DNA of 50,167 nucleotides from an uncultured Chryseobacterium sp. (GCA_913776245.1 CAJYLO010000019.1:1-50167), one strand, 5' to 3'; shown: positions 17,277 through 26,491, counted from the stretch's first letter. Notes: generated by a model not told the origin, from the sequence alone. Translations and numbers: made by a program.

Positions 17277-17912
17277 TTAGTTATTAAAATTACCTTTTGA
17301 TAAATAGACTACCTTTTTAGTATCAAAAAATTCGCCATCGAAATAATTTTTCAGGCTGTAAATTTCGCATTTCAAACCTGCGAGTTCCTCTGCCAGGTCT
17401 CCGCCTTTGAGATAAAGGACGCCGTTGTGTTTCGGATTGAGTTGGTCTTTTTCAAATTTCCCTTTCAGCCAAGTTAGGAAGACAGGCATCTGCGTTACGG
17501 CTCTGCTCACTACGAAATGAAATTTTTCCTTCAGCTGTTCCGCCCGCATATGATGTGCTGTAACATTGCTGAGTCCAAGACTTTCCGTAACGCCTTTCAC
17601 TACCGTGATTTTTTTTCCGATACTGTCTACTAAAGTGAATTGAACATTTGGGAACAAAATAGCCAAAGGAATCCCCGGAAATCCACCGCCGGTTCCGATA
17701 TCCAGAATTTTTGTTCCGTCTGCAAATGACATCACTTTTGCTATTCCTAAGGAATGAAGAATATGTTTCTCATAAAGGCTGTCTGTATCTTTTCTGGAAA
17801 TAACGTTAATTTTTTCATTCCATTCTTTATACAATGTTTCAAGTTCAGCAAACTGAGCTTTCTGCTTATCGGAAATATCCGGGAAGTATTTTAAAATTAA
17901 ATCTAAAGACAT
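17277..17912 (-). CDS. rsmG: 16S rRNA m7G527 methyltransferase RsmG
   Basis: RsmG (GidB) adds the N7 methyl group to G527 of 16S rRNA using S-adenosylmethionine. The 211-residue protein shows the SAM motif ILDIGTGGGFPGIPLAILFP, then VDSIGKKITVVKGVTESL and HFVVSRAVTQMPVFLTWL, and YLKGGDLAEEL near the end, which together are diagnostic. The N-terminal KWNEKINVISRKD-like segment is present as EWNEKINVISRKD. It starts at the ATG at 17912 and leads a two-gene unit with the lipoprotein behind it. Confidence 0.95.
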   Translation of the reverse strand: MSLDLILKYFPDISDKQKAQFAELETLYKEWNEKINVISRKDTDSLYEKHILHSLGIAKVMSFADGTKILDIGTGGGFPGIPLAILFPNVQFTLVDSIGKKITVVKGVTESLGLSNVTAHHMRAEQLKEKFHFVVSRAVTQMPVFLTWLKGKFEKDQLNPKHNGVLYLKGGDLAEELAGLKCEIYSLKNYFDGEFFDTKKVVYLSKGNFNN

Positions 17913-17965
17913 AGGGCGAAATTATGAAAAGATTTTCAGAATTGTTAATGTGTACCTTTATTTAA

Positions 17966-17995
17966 ATAAAAAAAACCATCAATAAATTGATGGTT
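17966..17995 (-). terminator. terminator after the T9SS protein gene
   Basis: AACCATCAA (17974-17982) and TTGATGGTT (17987-17995) form a nine-base stem with a four-base loop. On the minus strand it exits into eight or more T residues. It sits 21 bases past the stop of the large secreted protein. Confidence 0.85.
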
Positions 17996-18016
17996 CTTAC
18001 TCTTTCAACGTTTGTG

Positions 18017-21000
18017 TTACTTTAAAACTTTTTTGGTCATCGTTGTATTCTTAGAAATCACTTTTATAATATACATACCTTCCGGTAAGTTGGTTTTATT
18101 GATTAGAACTTCTTTCTTTGCATTTTTAGTCGTGAAGATAAGTCTGCCAATACTATCATAAACGCTCACTTCATCCAGATTGTTTTCTGATTTTACAATG
18201 AAATTCTGATTATCCTTATAGACAAGAATTCCATTTTTGGCTGCATTGTCTGTTGCAAGGGTTTCAAAAGGCTTATAAATCACTTCAAATCTATCTTCGT
18301 ACTGACCGGAATTAGTGTAGAAAGTATAAGGAGCTTCTGAAATATTAAATGACTTGCTCAGATATTTATCTTTGATATAAACTGTCTGTTCCGAGGTGAA
18401 GATACCTTCACGATCTGTAAGGCTTATCGTATAATTTCCGGACACTGAAGCTTTGAATCCCAGTTTTGCATTGTCATCATTACTGAATTCAACACCTTTT
18501 GCCTGGATTGCCAGCTTATGATTATCCAATACGCTCCAGAAAGAATCACTTCCTATGGTTAGCTGATCTGCATCATAATCATTATCGAAACCGTTGGTTG
18601 CGTTCTGAATGTAACCTATGAGGATCTCATTATTAACATCCGTCGGAGACTTGAATTCCAGCCAGAATCTGTTCTTCTGCCCGCCTTTATTGTAATAGTT
18701 AGCAGTATTTGGGTTTCTCATTGAGTTTTTGAAAACCAAAGGCTGATTTTTTCCTGCTTCTTTTGCCTGAATAATAAAACCTTGTCCTACAGATATATTG
18801 CCGTTTGGCTTCTTGTTATTGTATCCGAAGTACGTTGCAGAAGTTCCACCTGTAGAGGTACAGATTGCATAGTTGTTTCCCGAATATCCATTGCTTTGCT
18901 GTGAGATCACATTGCCGTCATTATTGGTCCAGAAATATGCAATTCCGTATATTTTTGAACTGTTCTGAGCGAAGAGATCATCAAAGCTGATATTTGAAGG
19001 ATAAGGGTTTCCTACCATATTGTAGCCGTGCTTTGCATCAGTCCATTTCAAGTTATATGAATTGATATCACCATTCTGAGGAGTTCCTACAAACTGGAAA
19101 TTAGAAGGTAGTGTTGAGCTGGTAATAGTAGTAGGAAAACTATTTTTACCACGAATAGCATAACCTCTTGCCGGCTGGAAAACGGATGATGAATTCAATG
19201 TTATATCATTGGCAATAGACGTTACGAAATAGTCATTCGCTTCATTGTAAACATAGAATCTGTTCCAAGGCGTTCCGTTTCCTGTTGTAGAGGCCTGGTT
19301 ATAACCATCGGAAAACTGATAAAGGTTCTGTCCGCTTACCGGAGATGACCAGTAATTATAACCCATTTTCGGGATGACAGCCTGCTTTTTCACTGTAACA
19401 TTTCCAGTATTCTGGGCATTTCCGTTTTGCAATAAATTTCCGTTATGCTCAACTGAAAATGATGAATCTGCAGTGTTATTGTTAATGATCTGACCATTAA
19501 CGGTGATATATCCGCCACTATTTACAGTAAGTGTACCACCGGCGTTGATTGTAAGATTCTGGCTTTCAAAATTCCCGTATACTGCTGTATCATAATTTGT
19601 TTCAATGACTGCATTTTTTGTAGCTGTTGGTACGCCGTTGCTCCAGTGTGGGTTAGCACTGTTTATCCAGGTAGTATCATTGGATGCGAAAACATAATTA
19701 TAATAAATACCGTCTATCTCAGGGCCTGAACCTCCAGGAAGATACTGGAAAACATATTGTACGTAATTGCTGTTATAGAAATACAATCTGAGGTAGATCT
19801 TCTCGCCAGGTACGACTTTCAGACCATTGTCAAAATTAAAGGTATATAGTGTATAAGTACTGTTTACAGTTCCTGTTGCCAGAACTACACTTGACGAAAA
19901 GTCAAGATTCTTAGAGTAGCGGATCTCGTAAGTTGCACCATTTGTCCCTTTACCTACAAAACTGAATGTTTTCGGCTCGATAGTTTTCCCGGTTCCCGAA
20001 TTATTAAGGATAAACTGAGCGTATCTTGATGTGTTTATAGTATTTCCGTTACCGGAGCTTTCAAGATAATAAGCTTTGGGATTCACTTCATTCCCCACTG
20101 TCAAAGTCATACCACCTGCAGTAGTCATTGTTGTAGAACTGATGAATGACTGGAACGGCGTAGATGTAAAATCATTCTGATCCCATCTTACAAGAGGTGT
20201 GGTGGTATTAACAGTATTATTGATGCTTACTGTTGCCGTGTTAGAGACACCATATTCATTTGTGATATAATAAGTAAAGGAATCCGTACCTACATAATCC
20301 TTTGCCGGGATATAGTTGATAGATTTATCAGCATTCAGCGAAGTAACTCCATGAGAAGGCTGAGTAAATGTCAATGTAGTGATCTTATTGCTATAATCAT
20401 CATTGATCAAAACATTGATGTTGATATCATTATTAACGATATTACTTACTGAATCATTATATGCAATAGGAACTGTGGAGCTGAACTCCAGGTTACCAGT
20501 AAAAGCAGGACCGACAGTGTCAGCATTCTTCAGCAATATCTGGAAGGCGTTCCAAGTATTGTACACATAGACTCTGACATATACAACCTGGCCATCAGTA
20601 GCAATAGGTTTAGAAAAATTAGTAAGTGATATTGTAGAAACAGTATTGTTAACGGTAGTTTCCGGAAGCAGATTAAAGGCTGTGGTAAAATTGCTATTCA
20701 AAGAATAATCAACCTTAATTTTGGCATCACCTGCATCAGTTCTGCAAAGAAAATTGAACTCAGACAGGTTCAGCTTATAACCGTTTTTAGGGCTGATGGA
20801 AAACTGGATATACTTGGACTTATCAATTGTCTGAACGTTTTTATCCGGCCAGCCTGTTGTATGGAAAGCATTATATCCGCTGATATTAAGATACTGTACG
20901 TAGGACAGGCTTGCAGTGGAAGTCATATTACCAACAACAATATGGCTGTTATATACGCTTGGTGTAAAATCAGAGTTATTCCATCTTGCTAAAGCAGTAT

Positions 21001-21850
21001 TTACATTATCAATGACATTAATGCTAACAGTAGCTTCATTGGATAAACCTGTAGAGTTAGAAGCTTTATATTTGAAAGTATCTGCTCCTGTGTAGCCAAC
21101 AGTAGGCTTATAAGTAACGTTTGTGGTACCGTTTACAGTAATAGTTCCGTGAGCCGGCTGCTGCGTAATGGTGATTCCGGTAATGGCAGATGTAGAGACA
21201 TCATTGCTCAGAATGTTGAAATCAGTTTCGTTATTTTTATAAGCACTATAACTGTCATTGTTTGCTGTAGGGACAGCAGGTGTATCTACGGAAACCGTAC
21301 CAGTGATGTTTGGACCAGTTCCTGTACCACCATTTGGTGTGTAAGAAAGGTGGAAGTTGTTATAGGTGTCATAGACATAAAGGCGTACGTACACCGATTT
21401 CCCGGAACCGATAAGCAGATTGCTGAAAGATTGGGAAATTGTATGCCAGCTTGCACCGTTTACGCTGGTTGAAAGTAATGTCTGCGGATTGGAAAAATCA
21501 GCATTTGTAGAATATCTGATCTCAAACTTGGATGTTCCGGACTGGTTTCTGTAAGTCAGGTTAAAGGCAGATAAGTTAAGTTTGTAGTTGGCACTTGGTG
21601 CAATCTGAAACTGAACATACTTATTAGTATCAATAGTGCTGGATGATGATACTCCTGAGATCATAAGGAAAGTATCACTCCATGAAGTTGGTGAAACAGA
21701 AACACCTCCGGAAGTTGTTATGCTTTGTGCCGTAACATTGCTTACTGCCGTTGGTGTAAGATCATTTTTATTCCATCTTACTAACTCTGTTTGTGCAAAG
21801 AAAAAATTTGCGAGAAAAAGTGCAAAAAGTAAAAAATAATTTTTGTTCAT
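18017..21850 (-). CDS. large secreted multidomain protein with T9SS type A sorting domain
   Basis: A cell-surface or secreted protein exported by the type IX system. I place the start at the ATG at 21850 (MNKNYFLLFALFLANFFFAQ), giving 1277 residues; the frame to 21928 runs through the likely promoter. Three related beta-sandwich modules begin with LVRWNKNDLTPT, LARWNNSDFTPS and LVRWDQNDFTST. Between them are two cadherin-like modules, each with a conserved YNDS or NNDS start and TDSFTYYITNEYG-type ending. Then comes SGNGN-rich beta structure, a block with NYWSSPVSGQN and GYNMVGNPYPSN, and the sorting tail (VYDSIGRLIF, NLPEGMYIIKVIS, KKVLK). No catalytic domain is evident; adhesion or matrix function is likely. 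Confidence 0.88.
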   Translation of the reverse strand: MNKNYFLLFALFLANFFFAQTELVRWNKNDLTPTAVSNVTAQSITTSGGVSVSPTSWSDTFLMISGVSSSSTIDTNKYVQFQIAPSANYKLNLSAFNLTYRNQSGTSKFEIRYSTNADFSNPQTLLSTSVNGASWHTISQSFSNLLIGSGKSVYVRLYVYDTYNNFHLSYTPNGGTGTGPNITGTVSVDTPAVPTANNDSYSAYKNNETDFNILSNDVSTSAITGITITQQPAHGTITVNGTTNVTYKPTVGYTGADTFKYKASNSTGLSNEATVSINVIDNVNTALARWNNSDFTPSVYNSHIVVGNMTSTASLSYVQYLNISGYNAFHTTGWPDKNVQTIDKSKYIQFSISPKNGYKLNLSEFNFLCRTDAGDAKIKVDYSLNSNFTTAFNLLPETTVNNTVSTISLTNFSKPIATDGQVVYVRVYVYNTWNAFQILLKNADTVGPAFTGNLEFSSTVPIAYNDSVSNIVNNDININVLINDDYSNKITTLTFTQPSHGVTSLNADKSINYIPAKDYVGTDSFTYYITNEYGVSNTATVSINNTVNTTTPLVRWDQNDFTSTPFQSFISSTTMTTAGGMTLTVGNEVNPKAYYLESSGNGNTINTSRYAQFILNNSGTGKTIEPKTFSFVGKGTNGATYEIRYSKNLDFSSSVVLATGTVNSTYTLYTFNFDNGLKVVPGEKIYLRLYFYNSNYVQYVFQYLPGGSGPEIDGIYYNYVFASNDTTWINSANPHWSNGVPTATKNAVIETNYDTAVYGNFESQNLTINAGGTLTVNSGGYITVNGQIINNNTADSSFSVEHNGNLLQNGNAQNTGNVTVKKQAVIPKMGYNYWSSPVSGQNLYQFSDGYNQASTTGNGTPWNRFYVYNEANDYFVTSIANDITLNSSSVFQPARGYAIRGKNSFPTTITSSTLPSNFQFVGTPQNGDINSYNLKWTDAKHGYNMVGNPYPSNISFDDLFAQNSSKIYGIAYFWTNNDGNVISQQSNGYSGNNYAICTSTGGTSATYFGYNNKKPNGNISVGQGFIIQAKEAGKNQPLVFKNSMRNPNTANYYNKGGQKNRFWLEFKSPTDVNNEILIGYIQNATNGFDNDYDADQLTIGSDSFWSVLDNHKLAIQAKGVEFSNDDNAKLGFKASVSGNYTISLTDREGIFTSEQTVYIKDKYLSKSFNISEAPYTFYTNSGQYEDRFEVIYKPFETLATDNAAKNGILVYKDNQNFIVKSENNLDEVSVYDSIGRLIFTTKNAKKEVLINKTNLPEGMYIIKVISKNTTMTKKVLK

Positions 21851-21871
21851 CTTCTTAAGTTTTTGAGCGTG

Positions 21872-21879
21872 CAAAATTA
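21872..21879 (-). promoter_or_regulatory. -7 promoter element for the T9SS protein
   Basis: The minus strand reads TAATTTTG, a match to TAnnTTTG, 21 bases before the ATG at 21850. It supports that start over the longer frame. No TTG stands at the usual -33 spacing. Confidence 0.55.
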
Positions 21880-22087
21880 AAATTACAGATTCATTATTCG
21901 TATTATCATATGTTAAGATTTTTTTCAAGCAATAATTTTAAGATTTTTAAGGCTGAAAAATTAACATTATGACGATTCATTTTTATTGTAAAATCAATTA
22001 CAATTATGCTATCGTTAATCAGGGTGCAATATTATTAATAAATCCGAAATAAAAATGTGTTGAAGTAGGTAAGCACCTTTATTTAAA

Positions 22088-22111
22088 GGAAAAACTATCC
22101 CTGAGGATAGT
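22088..22111 (-). terminator. terminator after the TPR-LuxR gene
   Basis: ACTATCC (22094-22100) pairs with GGATAGT (22105-22111) around a CTGA loop, and the minus strand then reads TTTTTCC. It lies 30 bases after the stop of the regulator. Confidence 0.65.
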
Positions 22112-22140
22112 CTTTGTATGGGTAATGTAGTAGGAAAAAT

Positions 22141-23394
22141 TTACGAATTGCTATTTAATTTCAGGAAAAAATCTTTGCGGTCTTTTATTTCCAGGATATT
22201 GTAAATGTTCTTTAAGTGGTATTTTACCGTACTTTCGCTTATAAAAAGCTTTTCAGCAATTTCTTTGTTGGAAAATCCTTCTGCAAGATGGATTAAAAGC
22301 TCTTTTTGTCTTTCCGTTAATTGATCCGAATCAAGAAAAAAATACTTTTGCGAATTCAGCAATTTGATATCATCATCAGACTGGGAAAATGAGTCAATTT
22401 CCTGTTTCATTTTTTCAAGTGTCTCCTCCATCCTCAGTTTATCTTTTTTAATTCCGGACGTTTTTTTATAATAATAAATAATTATTATAACAATAAATAT
22501 TATCAGAGAAATGATTACCAATGTTCTTTTCGATATATCAGATTCCTCTTTTATGGTCTGCTGCTTTTCTGTATATACTTTATCAGTAATATGCATTTCG
22601 GAGACCGTGGAATTGATATTTTCCAATCTTCTCAGGGAGTCAAGTTTGGAACTTATGATGTAAGCTTCCCCAAACATGTTATTTCCTTTATAGATTTTTT
22701 CCATCTCTGAAGCTGTTAATATCTTATATTTTAAGATATTGCAACTGTCGGAAATGCGCATGCTTTCGTTATATATTTCCCTGGTTTTATGTATGTTCCC
22801 GCTTTTACCATACATATTCATAAGCTTAATATAAACTATAGGAAGATTGCAAGGACTTGCAGATTTCATGATTTTCAGGGCATCATTGTATTTTTTTTCT
22901 GCTTTGTCAAACTTCTTATTTAATGAAAATAAATACCCTTCCTGCATTAAAATATAAGACTGGTCTTCCGGGTAAGGGTTGTCATAATCCTGAGCAGCGA
23001 GATGATCCATAGCCAGCTGGCATCTTGTAAAATCGCTATTGTCAAAATATACAAAGGCATATTCATAATCAATCCTCATCAATAATTTATCATCAGGTAA
23101 TTGTTCTGCAATTACTTTTGCTTTGTTCAGATTATCAATACACATCGGGTAATCTCCCACGCTTCTGTATGTGCTTGCAAGAAAAAAAAGAACATTACCT
23201 TTCTCTTCCTTGGAGAGGTTGTCTTTTAGAAGTATATCTGAGAGTTTTTTTTGAGAAACTTTGTATTTTCCTTCTCTGTTATTCTTGATAACTTCTGATT
23301 CTAGGTTGTTTAAATTAAGATTCTGTCCTAAAATCCAGATACAGAAAAAAAATAAAGTTGCTGAAAAGTATTTCGGAAATTTGTGTATCATCAA
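22141..23394 (-). CDS. membrane-anchored TPR / LuxR-type transcriptional regulator
   Basis: A predicted one-component regulator that spans the inner membrane. The 417-residue protein has an N-terminal signal-like segment (YFSATLFFFCIWILG), several TPR-like helical repeats to about residue 270, a transmembrane segment at about 291-309 (TLVIISLIIFIVIIIIYYY), a charged coiled coil to about 336, and a LuxR helix-turn-helix at 359-417. The HTH reads LTERQKELLIHLAEG, then SNKEIAEKLFISESTVKYHL. TPRs would face the periplasm and the HTH the cytoplasm. There is no receiver or kinase domain. The target genes are unknown; the T9SS protein gene follows on the same strand. Confidence 0.84.
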   Translation of the reverse strand: MMIHKFPKYFSATLFFFCIWILGQNLNLNNLESEVIKNNREGKYKVSQKKLSDILLKDNLSKEEKGNVLFFLASTYRSVGDYPMCIDNLNKAKVIAEQLPDDKLLMRIDYEYAFVYFDNSDFTRCQLAMDHLAAQDYDNPYPEDQSYILMQEGYLFSLNKKFDKAEKKYNDALKIMKSASPCNLPIVYIKLMNMYGKSGNIHKTREIYNESMRISDSCNILKYKILTASEMEKIYKGNNMFGEAYIISSKLDSLRRLENINSTVSEMHITDKVYTEKQQTIKEESDISKRTLVIISLIIFIVIIIIYYYKKTSGIKKDKLRMEETLEKMKQEIDSFSQSDDDIKLLNSQKYFFLDSDQLTERQKELLIHLAEGFSNKEIAEKLFISESTVKYHLKNIYNILEIKDRKDFFLKLNSNS

Positions 23395-23605
23395 TGCGTT
23401 ATGGTTTTACTTCAAATAGTTATATTTTGTAAGTTCCCGCAAAAATAATTAATTATTCATATATATTACTAATTATAATAATTATATTAATCAGGAATTA
23501 TATAATTATTCAATATTCTTTTTTCTTTTGCTAATCCATAGTTTATATCATATTTTTTTTGTTTAAAAATTTTTACCCCTTTCACTGTCTTATGATATAA
23601 AAAAT

Positions 23606-23613
23606 TATATTTG
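23606..23613 (+). promoter_or_regulatory. -7 promoter element for the aminotransferase
   Basis: TATATTTG matches TAnnTTTG and lies 24 bases before the ATG at 23638. The stretch upstream (23395-23605) is very AT-rich and holds no gene. Confidence 0.6.
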
Positions 23614-23637
23614 TCCTACAATGTAATTCTATAAATA

Positions 23638-24828
23638 ATGAGTAAAATTTCTGATAGATTAAATAGGTTGAGCTATTCTCAGACCTTTGTAATGAGTAAT
23701 AAAGCGCGCGAGATGAAAGCCGCAGGAATAGATGTAATCAGCTTAACTTTGGGCGAGCCGGATTTCGATGTTCCTCAAAAAATCAAGCAAGCTGCTTTTG
23801 ATGCCATTAATGAAAATTACAGCCACTACTCTCCTGTTCCGGGATTTTTGGAGCTAAGACAAGCTATATCGGAAAAACTAAAAAGAGACAACAATCTTAC
23901 TTATAAGCCTACACAAATCTGTGTTTCCAACGGTGCGAAACAATCTATATTAAATGTACTTACGGCTGTCATGAATGATGGTGATGAAGTGATCCTGCCC
24001 ACGCCATATTGGGTTAGCTATGATGAAATGGTTAAGCTAGTAGGAGGAAAATCCGTATTTATAAAAACTTCTATTGATACAGAATTCAAAATAACAGCAG
24101 ATCAACTGGAAAAAGCGATTACTCCAAAGACAAAAGTTTTGCTGTACAGCTCTCCCTGCAATCCTTCCGGAAGCTTCTACACAGGCGAAGAGCTGGAAGC
24201 AATAGCCAATGTCATTGCCCGGCATCCTCAGATTACCATTATTTCGGATGAAATTTATGAATTTATAAACTATGGAGGCAGCCATGTTTCTATTGCAAGC
24301 TTTCCTCAGGTTTATGAACAGACTGCAGTGATTAATGGTATGAGCAAGGCCTTTGCTATGACCGGATGGCGAATTGGTTATTCTGCATGTCCTGAATGGC
24401 TTGCGAAGGCCTGTGATAAAGTTCAGGGACAAATGACCAGCGGCGCCAATACAGTGGCTCAGAGGGCTTCCATTACAGCATTGCAAATGGATCCGTCGGA
24501 ACTGCAATATATGATCAGGGAGTTTCATAAAAGACGTGATCTCGTTTTTGATCTGATGAAGAATATAAAAGGTTTCACCTGCAATCTTCCAAAGAGCGCA
24601 TTTTACTTTTTCCCGGATATATCTTATTATATAGGAAAAAATTTGAACGGAACTGAAATAAAAGATTCTGATGACTTCGCCATGTTCCTTTTGGAGAACG
24701 CCAATGTTGCTTGTGTTGGCGGTGTAAGCTTTGGGAGTCCTGAATGCATCAGGTTTTCTTATGCCGCTTCGGAAAAAGATCTTAAAGAAGCTATGCACCG
24801 GATTAAAAAATGTCTGGATCAGTTTTAA
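23638..24828 (+). CDS. PLP-dependent class I aminotransferase, aspartate type
   Basis: A cytosolic aminotransferase of the bacterial aspartate aminotransferase Ib group, moving amino groups between aspartate (or a related donor) and 2-oxoglutarate. The 396-residue protein shows SLTLGEPDFDVP at the N-terminus, the PLP-phosphate site NGAKQSI, YSSPCNPSGSFY with the conserved asparagine, SDEIYEF, and the Schiff-base lysine in INGMSKAFAMTGWRIGY. The C-terminal arginine in RFSYAASEKDL binds the substrate carboxylate. The ATG at 23638 follows a promoter element, and a clean terminator follows, so it is a single-gene unit. Substrate range cannot be fixed from sequence alone. Confidence 0.9.
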   Translation: MSKISDRLNRLSYSQTFVMSNKAREMKAAGIDVISLTLGEPDFDVPQKIKQAAFDAINENYSHYSPVPGFLELRQAISEKLKRDNNLTYKPTQICVSNGAKQSILNVLTAVMNDGDEVILPTPYWVSYDEMVKLVGGKSVFIKTSIDTEFKITADQLEKAITPKTKVLLYSSPCNPSGSFYTGEELEAIANVIARHPQITIISDEIYEFINYGGSHVSIASFPQVYEQTAVINGMSKAFAMTGWRIGYSACPEWLAKACDKVQGQMTSGANTVAQRASITALQMDPSELQYMIREFHKRRDLVFDLMKNIKGFTCNLPKSAFYFFPDISYYIGKNLNGTEIKDSDDFAMFLLENANVACVGGVSFGSPECIRFSYAASEKDLKEAMHRIKKCLDQF

Positions 24829-24841
24829 AATTTTTAGTAAC

Positions 24842-24871
24842 AACCGTTTCAGATATGAAACGGTTTTTTTT
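24842..24871 (+). terminator. terminator after the aminotransferase
   Basis: AACCGTTTCA (24842-24851) and TGAAACGGTT (24856-24865) form a perfect ten-base stem with a GATA loop followed by a run of eight T residues. Confidence 0.92.
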
Positions 24872-25029
24872 AGAATATATTGAAATCAATTTATTTTAAT
24901 TCTCTGATTTTCCTCATTTGATTTGTAGATTATTTATCTGAAATTTGAAACAGGGTAAATAAATTTATCGTCTTTTATTGCGATAGATTTTATATATCAA
25001 TATTCTGTTTTCAATTTATGTAATCTTTA

Positions 25030-25037
25030 TATTTTTG
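25030..25037 (+). promoter_or_regulatory. -7 promoter element for the peroxiredoxin operon
   Basis: TATTTTTG fits TAnnTTTG and lies 38 bases before the peroxiredoxin ATG. No TTG stands at -33 spacing. Confidence 0.55.
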
Positions 25038-25075
25038 TACCTGAAAATTTTAAACAATCTTTAAACTTAAATATT

Positions 25076-25708
25076 ATGTCATTAGTAGGTAAATTATTTC
25101 CGAATGTAGCAATCGATGCAATGAGCGAAATGGGTGATGATCTGAAAATCAACATCTTTGAAGAAGCGGTTAATAATCAGCAAAAAGTTCTCCTGTTCTG
25201 GTATCCGAAAGATTTTACTTTTGTTTGCCCGACTGAACTTCACGCTTTTCAGGAAGCTCTACCTGAGTTCCAGAAAAGAAACACTATCGTGATCGGTGCT
25301 TCTTGCGATACCAACGAGGTTCACTTTGCTTGGCTAAACACGCCGAAAGACAATGGCGGAATTGAAGGTGTAACTTATCCGATCCTTGCTGATACGCACA
25401 GACAATTGGCAAACATCCTTGGAATCGTAGATCAGGATCTGGAATTTGATGAGGAAGGAAATGAAGTTTATACAGGTTCCAATGTAACCTACAGAGCAAC
25501 TTACCTTATCGATGAAACAGGAAAAATTTTCCACGAGTCTGTAAACGATATGCCGCTTGGAAGAAACGTCAAAGAATACCTCAGACTGATTGATGCTTAC
25601 GCACACGTTCAGAAGCACGGGGAAGTTTGCCCGGCTAACTGGGAAGAAGGAAAAGACGCAATGAATGCTGACAGAAAAGGCGTTGCAGAATACTTCAGCA
25701 AAAATTAA
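25076..25708 (+). CDS. 2-Cys peroxiredoxin (AhpC/Prx1 type)
   Basis: A thiol peroxidase that reduces hydrogen peroxide and organic peroxides. The 210-residue protein carries the peroxidatic C51 in DFTFVCPTELHAF and a resolving C185 in GEVCPANW, the pattern of typical dimeric 2-Cys peroxiredoxins. The arginine-bearing NVTYRATYLIDETG segment near the active site is present. It starts the set peroxiredoxin / thioredoxin / DUF6952, so the thioredoxin 88 bases downstream is the likely reductant. A long hairpin separates the two. No OxyR site can be identified by eye. Confidence 0.93.
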   Translation: MSLVGKLFPNVAIDAMSEMGDDLKINIFEEAVNNQQKVLLFWYPKDFTFVCPTELHAFQEALPEFQKRNTIVIGASCDTNEVHFAWLNTPKDNGGIEGVTYPILADTHRQLANILGIVDQDLEFDEEGNEVYTGSNVTYRATYLIDETGKIFHESVNDMPLGRNVKEYLRLIDAYAHVQKHGEVCPANWEEGKDAMNADRKGVAEYFSKN

Positions 25709-25726
25709 TTTAACAAAATAATAGAT

Positions 25727-25776
25727 GTATCAGTTTAACAATTTACCAATTTTTCGATTCATTGTTAAACTGTTAC
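25727..25776 (+). repeat. long hairpin between peroxiredoxin and thioredoxin genes
   Basis: GTATCAGTTTAACAAT (25727-25742) pairs with ATTGTTAAACTGTTAC (25761-25776), 15 of 16 positions matching, around an 18-base loop. No T-run follows, so it is more like a stability or processing element than a full terminator. It could set the ratio of peroxiredoxin to thioredoxin message. Confidence 0.65.
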
Positions 25777-25796
25777 ATTAATAAATTAAAGAAATT

Positions 25797-26108
25797 ATGT
25801 ACATTGAATTAACAGAAGATAATTTGCAGCAGATTGTAAATGAAAATGAAAAAGTGATGGTTCAATATGGCGCTACCTGGTGCGGAAACTGCCGGATTAT
25901 GAAACCTAAATTCAAAAAACTGGCCTCAGAAAACGATTCTATTCCATTCTATTATGTAGACGCAGAGAAACTTCCTGAGAGCAGAAAGCTGGCGACGGTA
26001 GATAATCTTCCGACTTTTGCTGCATTTGAAAACGGAGTTCTGAAAAGCCAGGTTCAAACCAATCAGGCCGATAGTCTGAACACACTTTTTAATGAAATCA
26101 AAGGTTAA
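25797..26108 (+). CDS. thioredoxin-family protein
   Basis: A small cytosolic thioredoxin-fold protein of 103 residues. It has the redox centre ATWCGNCRIMKP with C29 and C32 and the cis-proline region NLPTFAAFENG. The CGNC centre differs from the CGPC of general thioredoxins, which should shift its redox potential. It lacks a signal peptide. The gene lies 88 bases after the peroxiredoxin and 58 bases before the DUF6952 gene, so its likely partner is the peroxiredoxin. Confidence 0.9.
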   Translation: MYIELTEDNLQQIVNENEKVMVQYGATWCGNCRIMKPKFKKLASENDSIPFYYVDAEKLPESRKLATVDNLPTFAAFENGVLKSQVQTNQADSLNTLFNEIKG

Positions 26109-26166
26109 ATTTTAAGATTAAGATACCGAAAAGCTTTAAATCTTATAATTTCTAAATTTAATACAA

Positions 26167-26415
26167 ATGAAATTACCAATCATAAGACAATTCTATCAGA
26201 ATCAGACGCCGGAAAACCTGGAAGCAACACTTGAGGTTTTGGAAAGCTTCTGCGAATTCCGTAATGTTTCTGATGAGGATATTAATGTAGCTGGGGAATT
26301 GATTACCAATATCTGCGGTGCTCTGGAAGTTCACGCCAATGTAAAAAGCGGAATGAGTGAGAAAGATGCACTCAATTCTTTCGCACAGAAAGTAATGGGA
26401 TCAATTGATAAATAA
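26167..26415 (+). CDS. DUF6952-type small protein
   Basis: An 82-residue protein matching, from memory, the flavobacterial DUF6952 family, whose function is unknown. It is mostly helical (ENLEATLEVLESFCEF, DINVAGELITNICGALEV) and has two cysteines, C29 and C50. There is no signal peptide or membrane segment. It is the third gene after a 2-Cys peroxiredoxin and a thioredoxin, an order often seen in this group, which suggests a part in peroxide defence. Whether the cysteines take part in redox exchange is an open question. Confidence 0.75.
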   Translation: MKLPIIRQFYQNQTPENLEATLEVLESFCEFRNVSDEDINVAGELITNICGALEVHANVKSGMSEKDALNSFAQKVMGSIDK

Positions 26416-26441
26416 TCTAAACACAAAATTTCCATAATCCT

Positions 26442-26473
26442 AAGACTTTAGAGCGTTCTGAAGTCTTTTTTTA
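26442..26473 (+). terminator. terminator after the DUF6952 gene
   Basis: AAGACTT (26442-26448) and AAGTCTT (26461-26467), with further inner pairing AGA/TCT, form a hairpin followed by a T-run. The T-run merges into the promoter element of the next gene. Confidence 0.75.
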
Positions 26474-26479
26474 TTTTTG
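26472..26479 (+). promoter_or_regulatory. -7 promoter element for the HAD gene
   Basis: TATTTTTG at 26472-26479 fits TAnnTTTG and begins inside the T-run of the upstream terminator. The ATG of the HAD gene at 26492 is 12 bases further on. Confidence 0.55.
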
Positions 26480-26491
26480 AAAAAAAATTAT

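Noticed and set aside
21851..21928. Longer start for the T9SS protein
   Set aside because: It would place 26 residues before a clear signal peptide and run through the likely promoter element.
24037..24843. 268-codon minus-strand frame inside the aminotransferase gene
   Set aside because: It is a shadow of a well-conserved PLP enzyme on the plus strand and has no recognisable domain.
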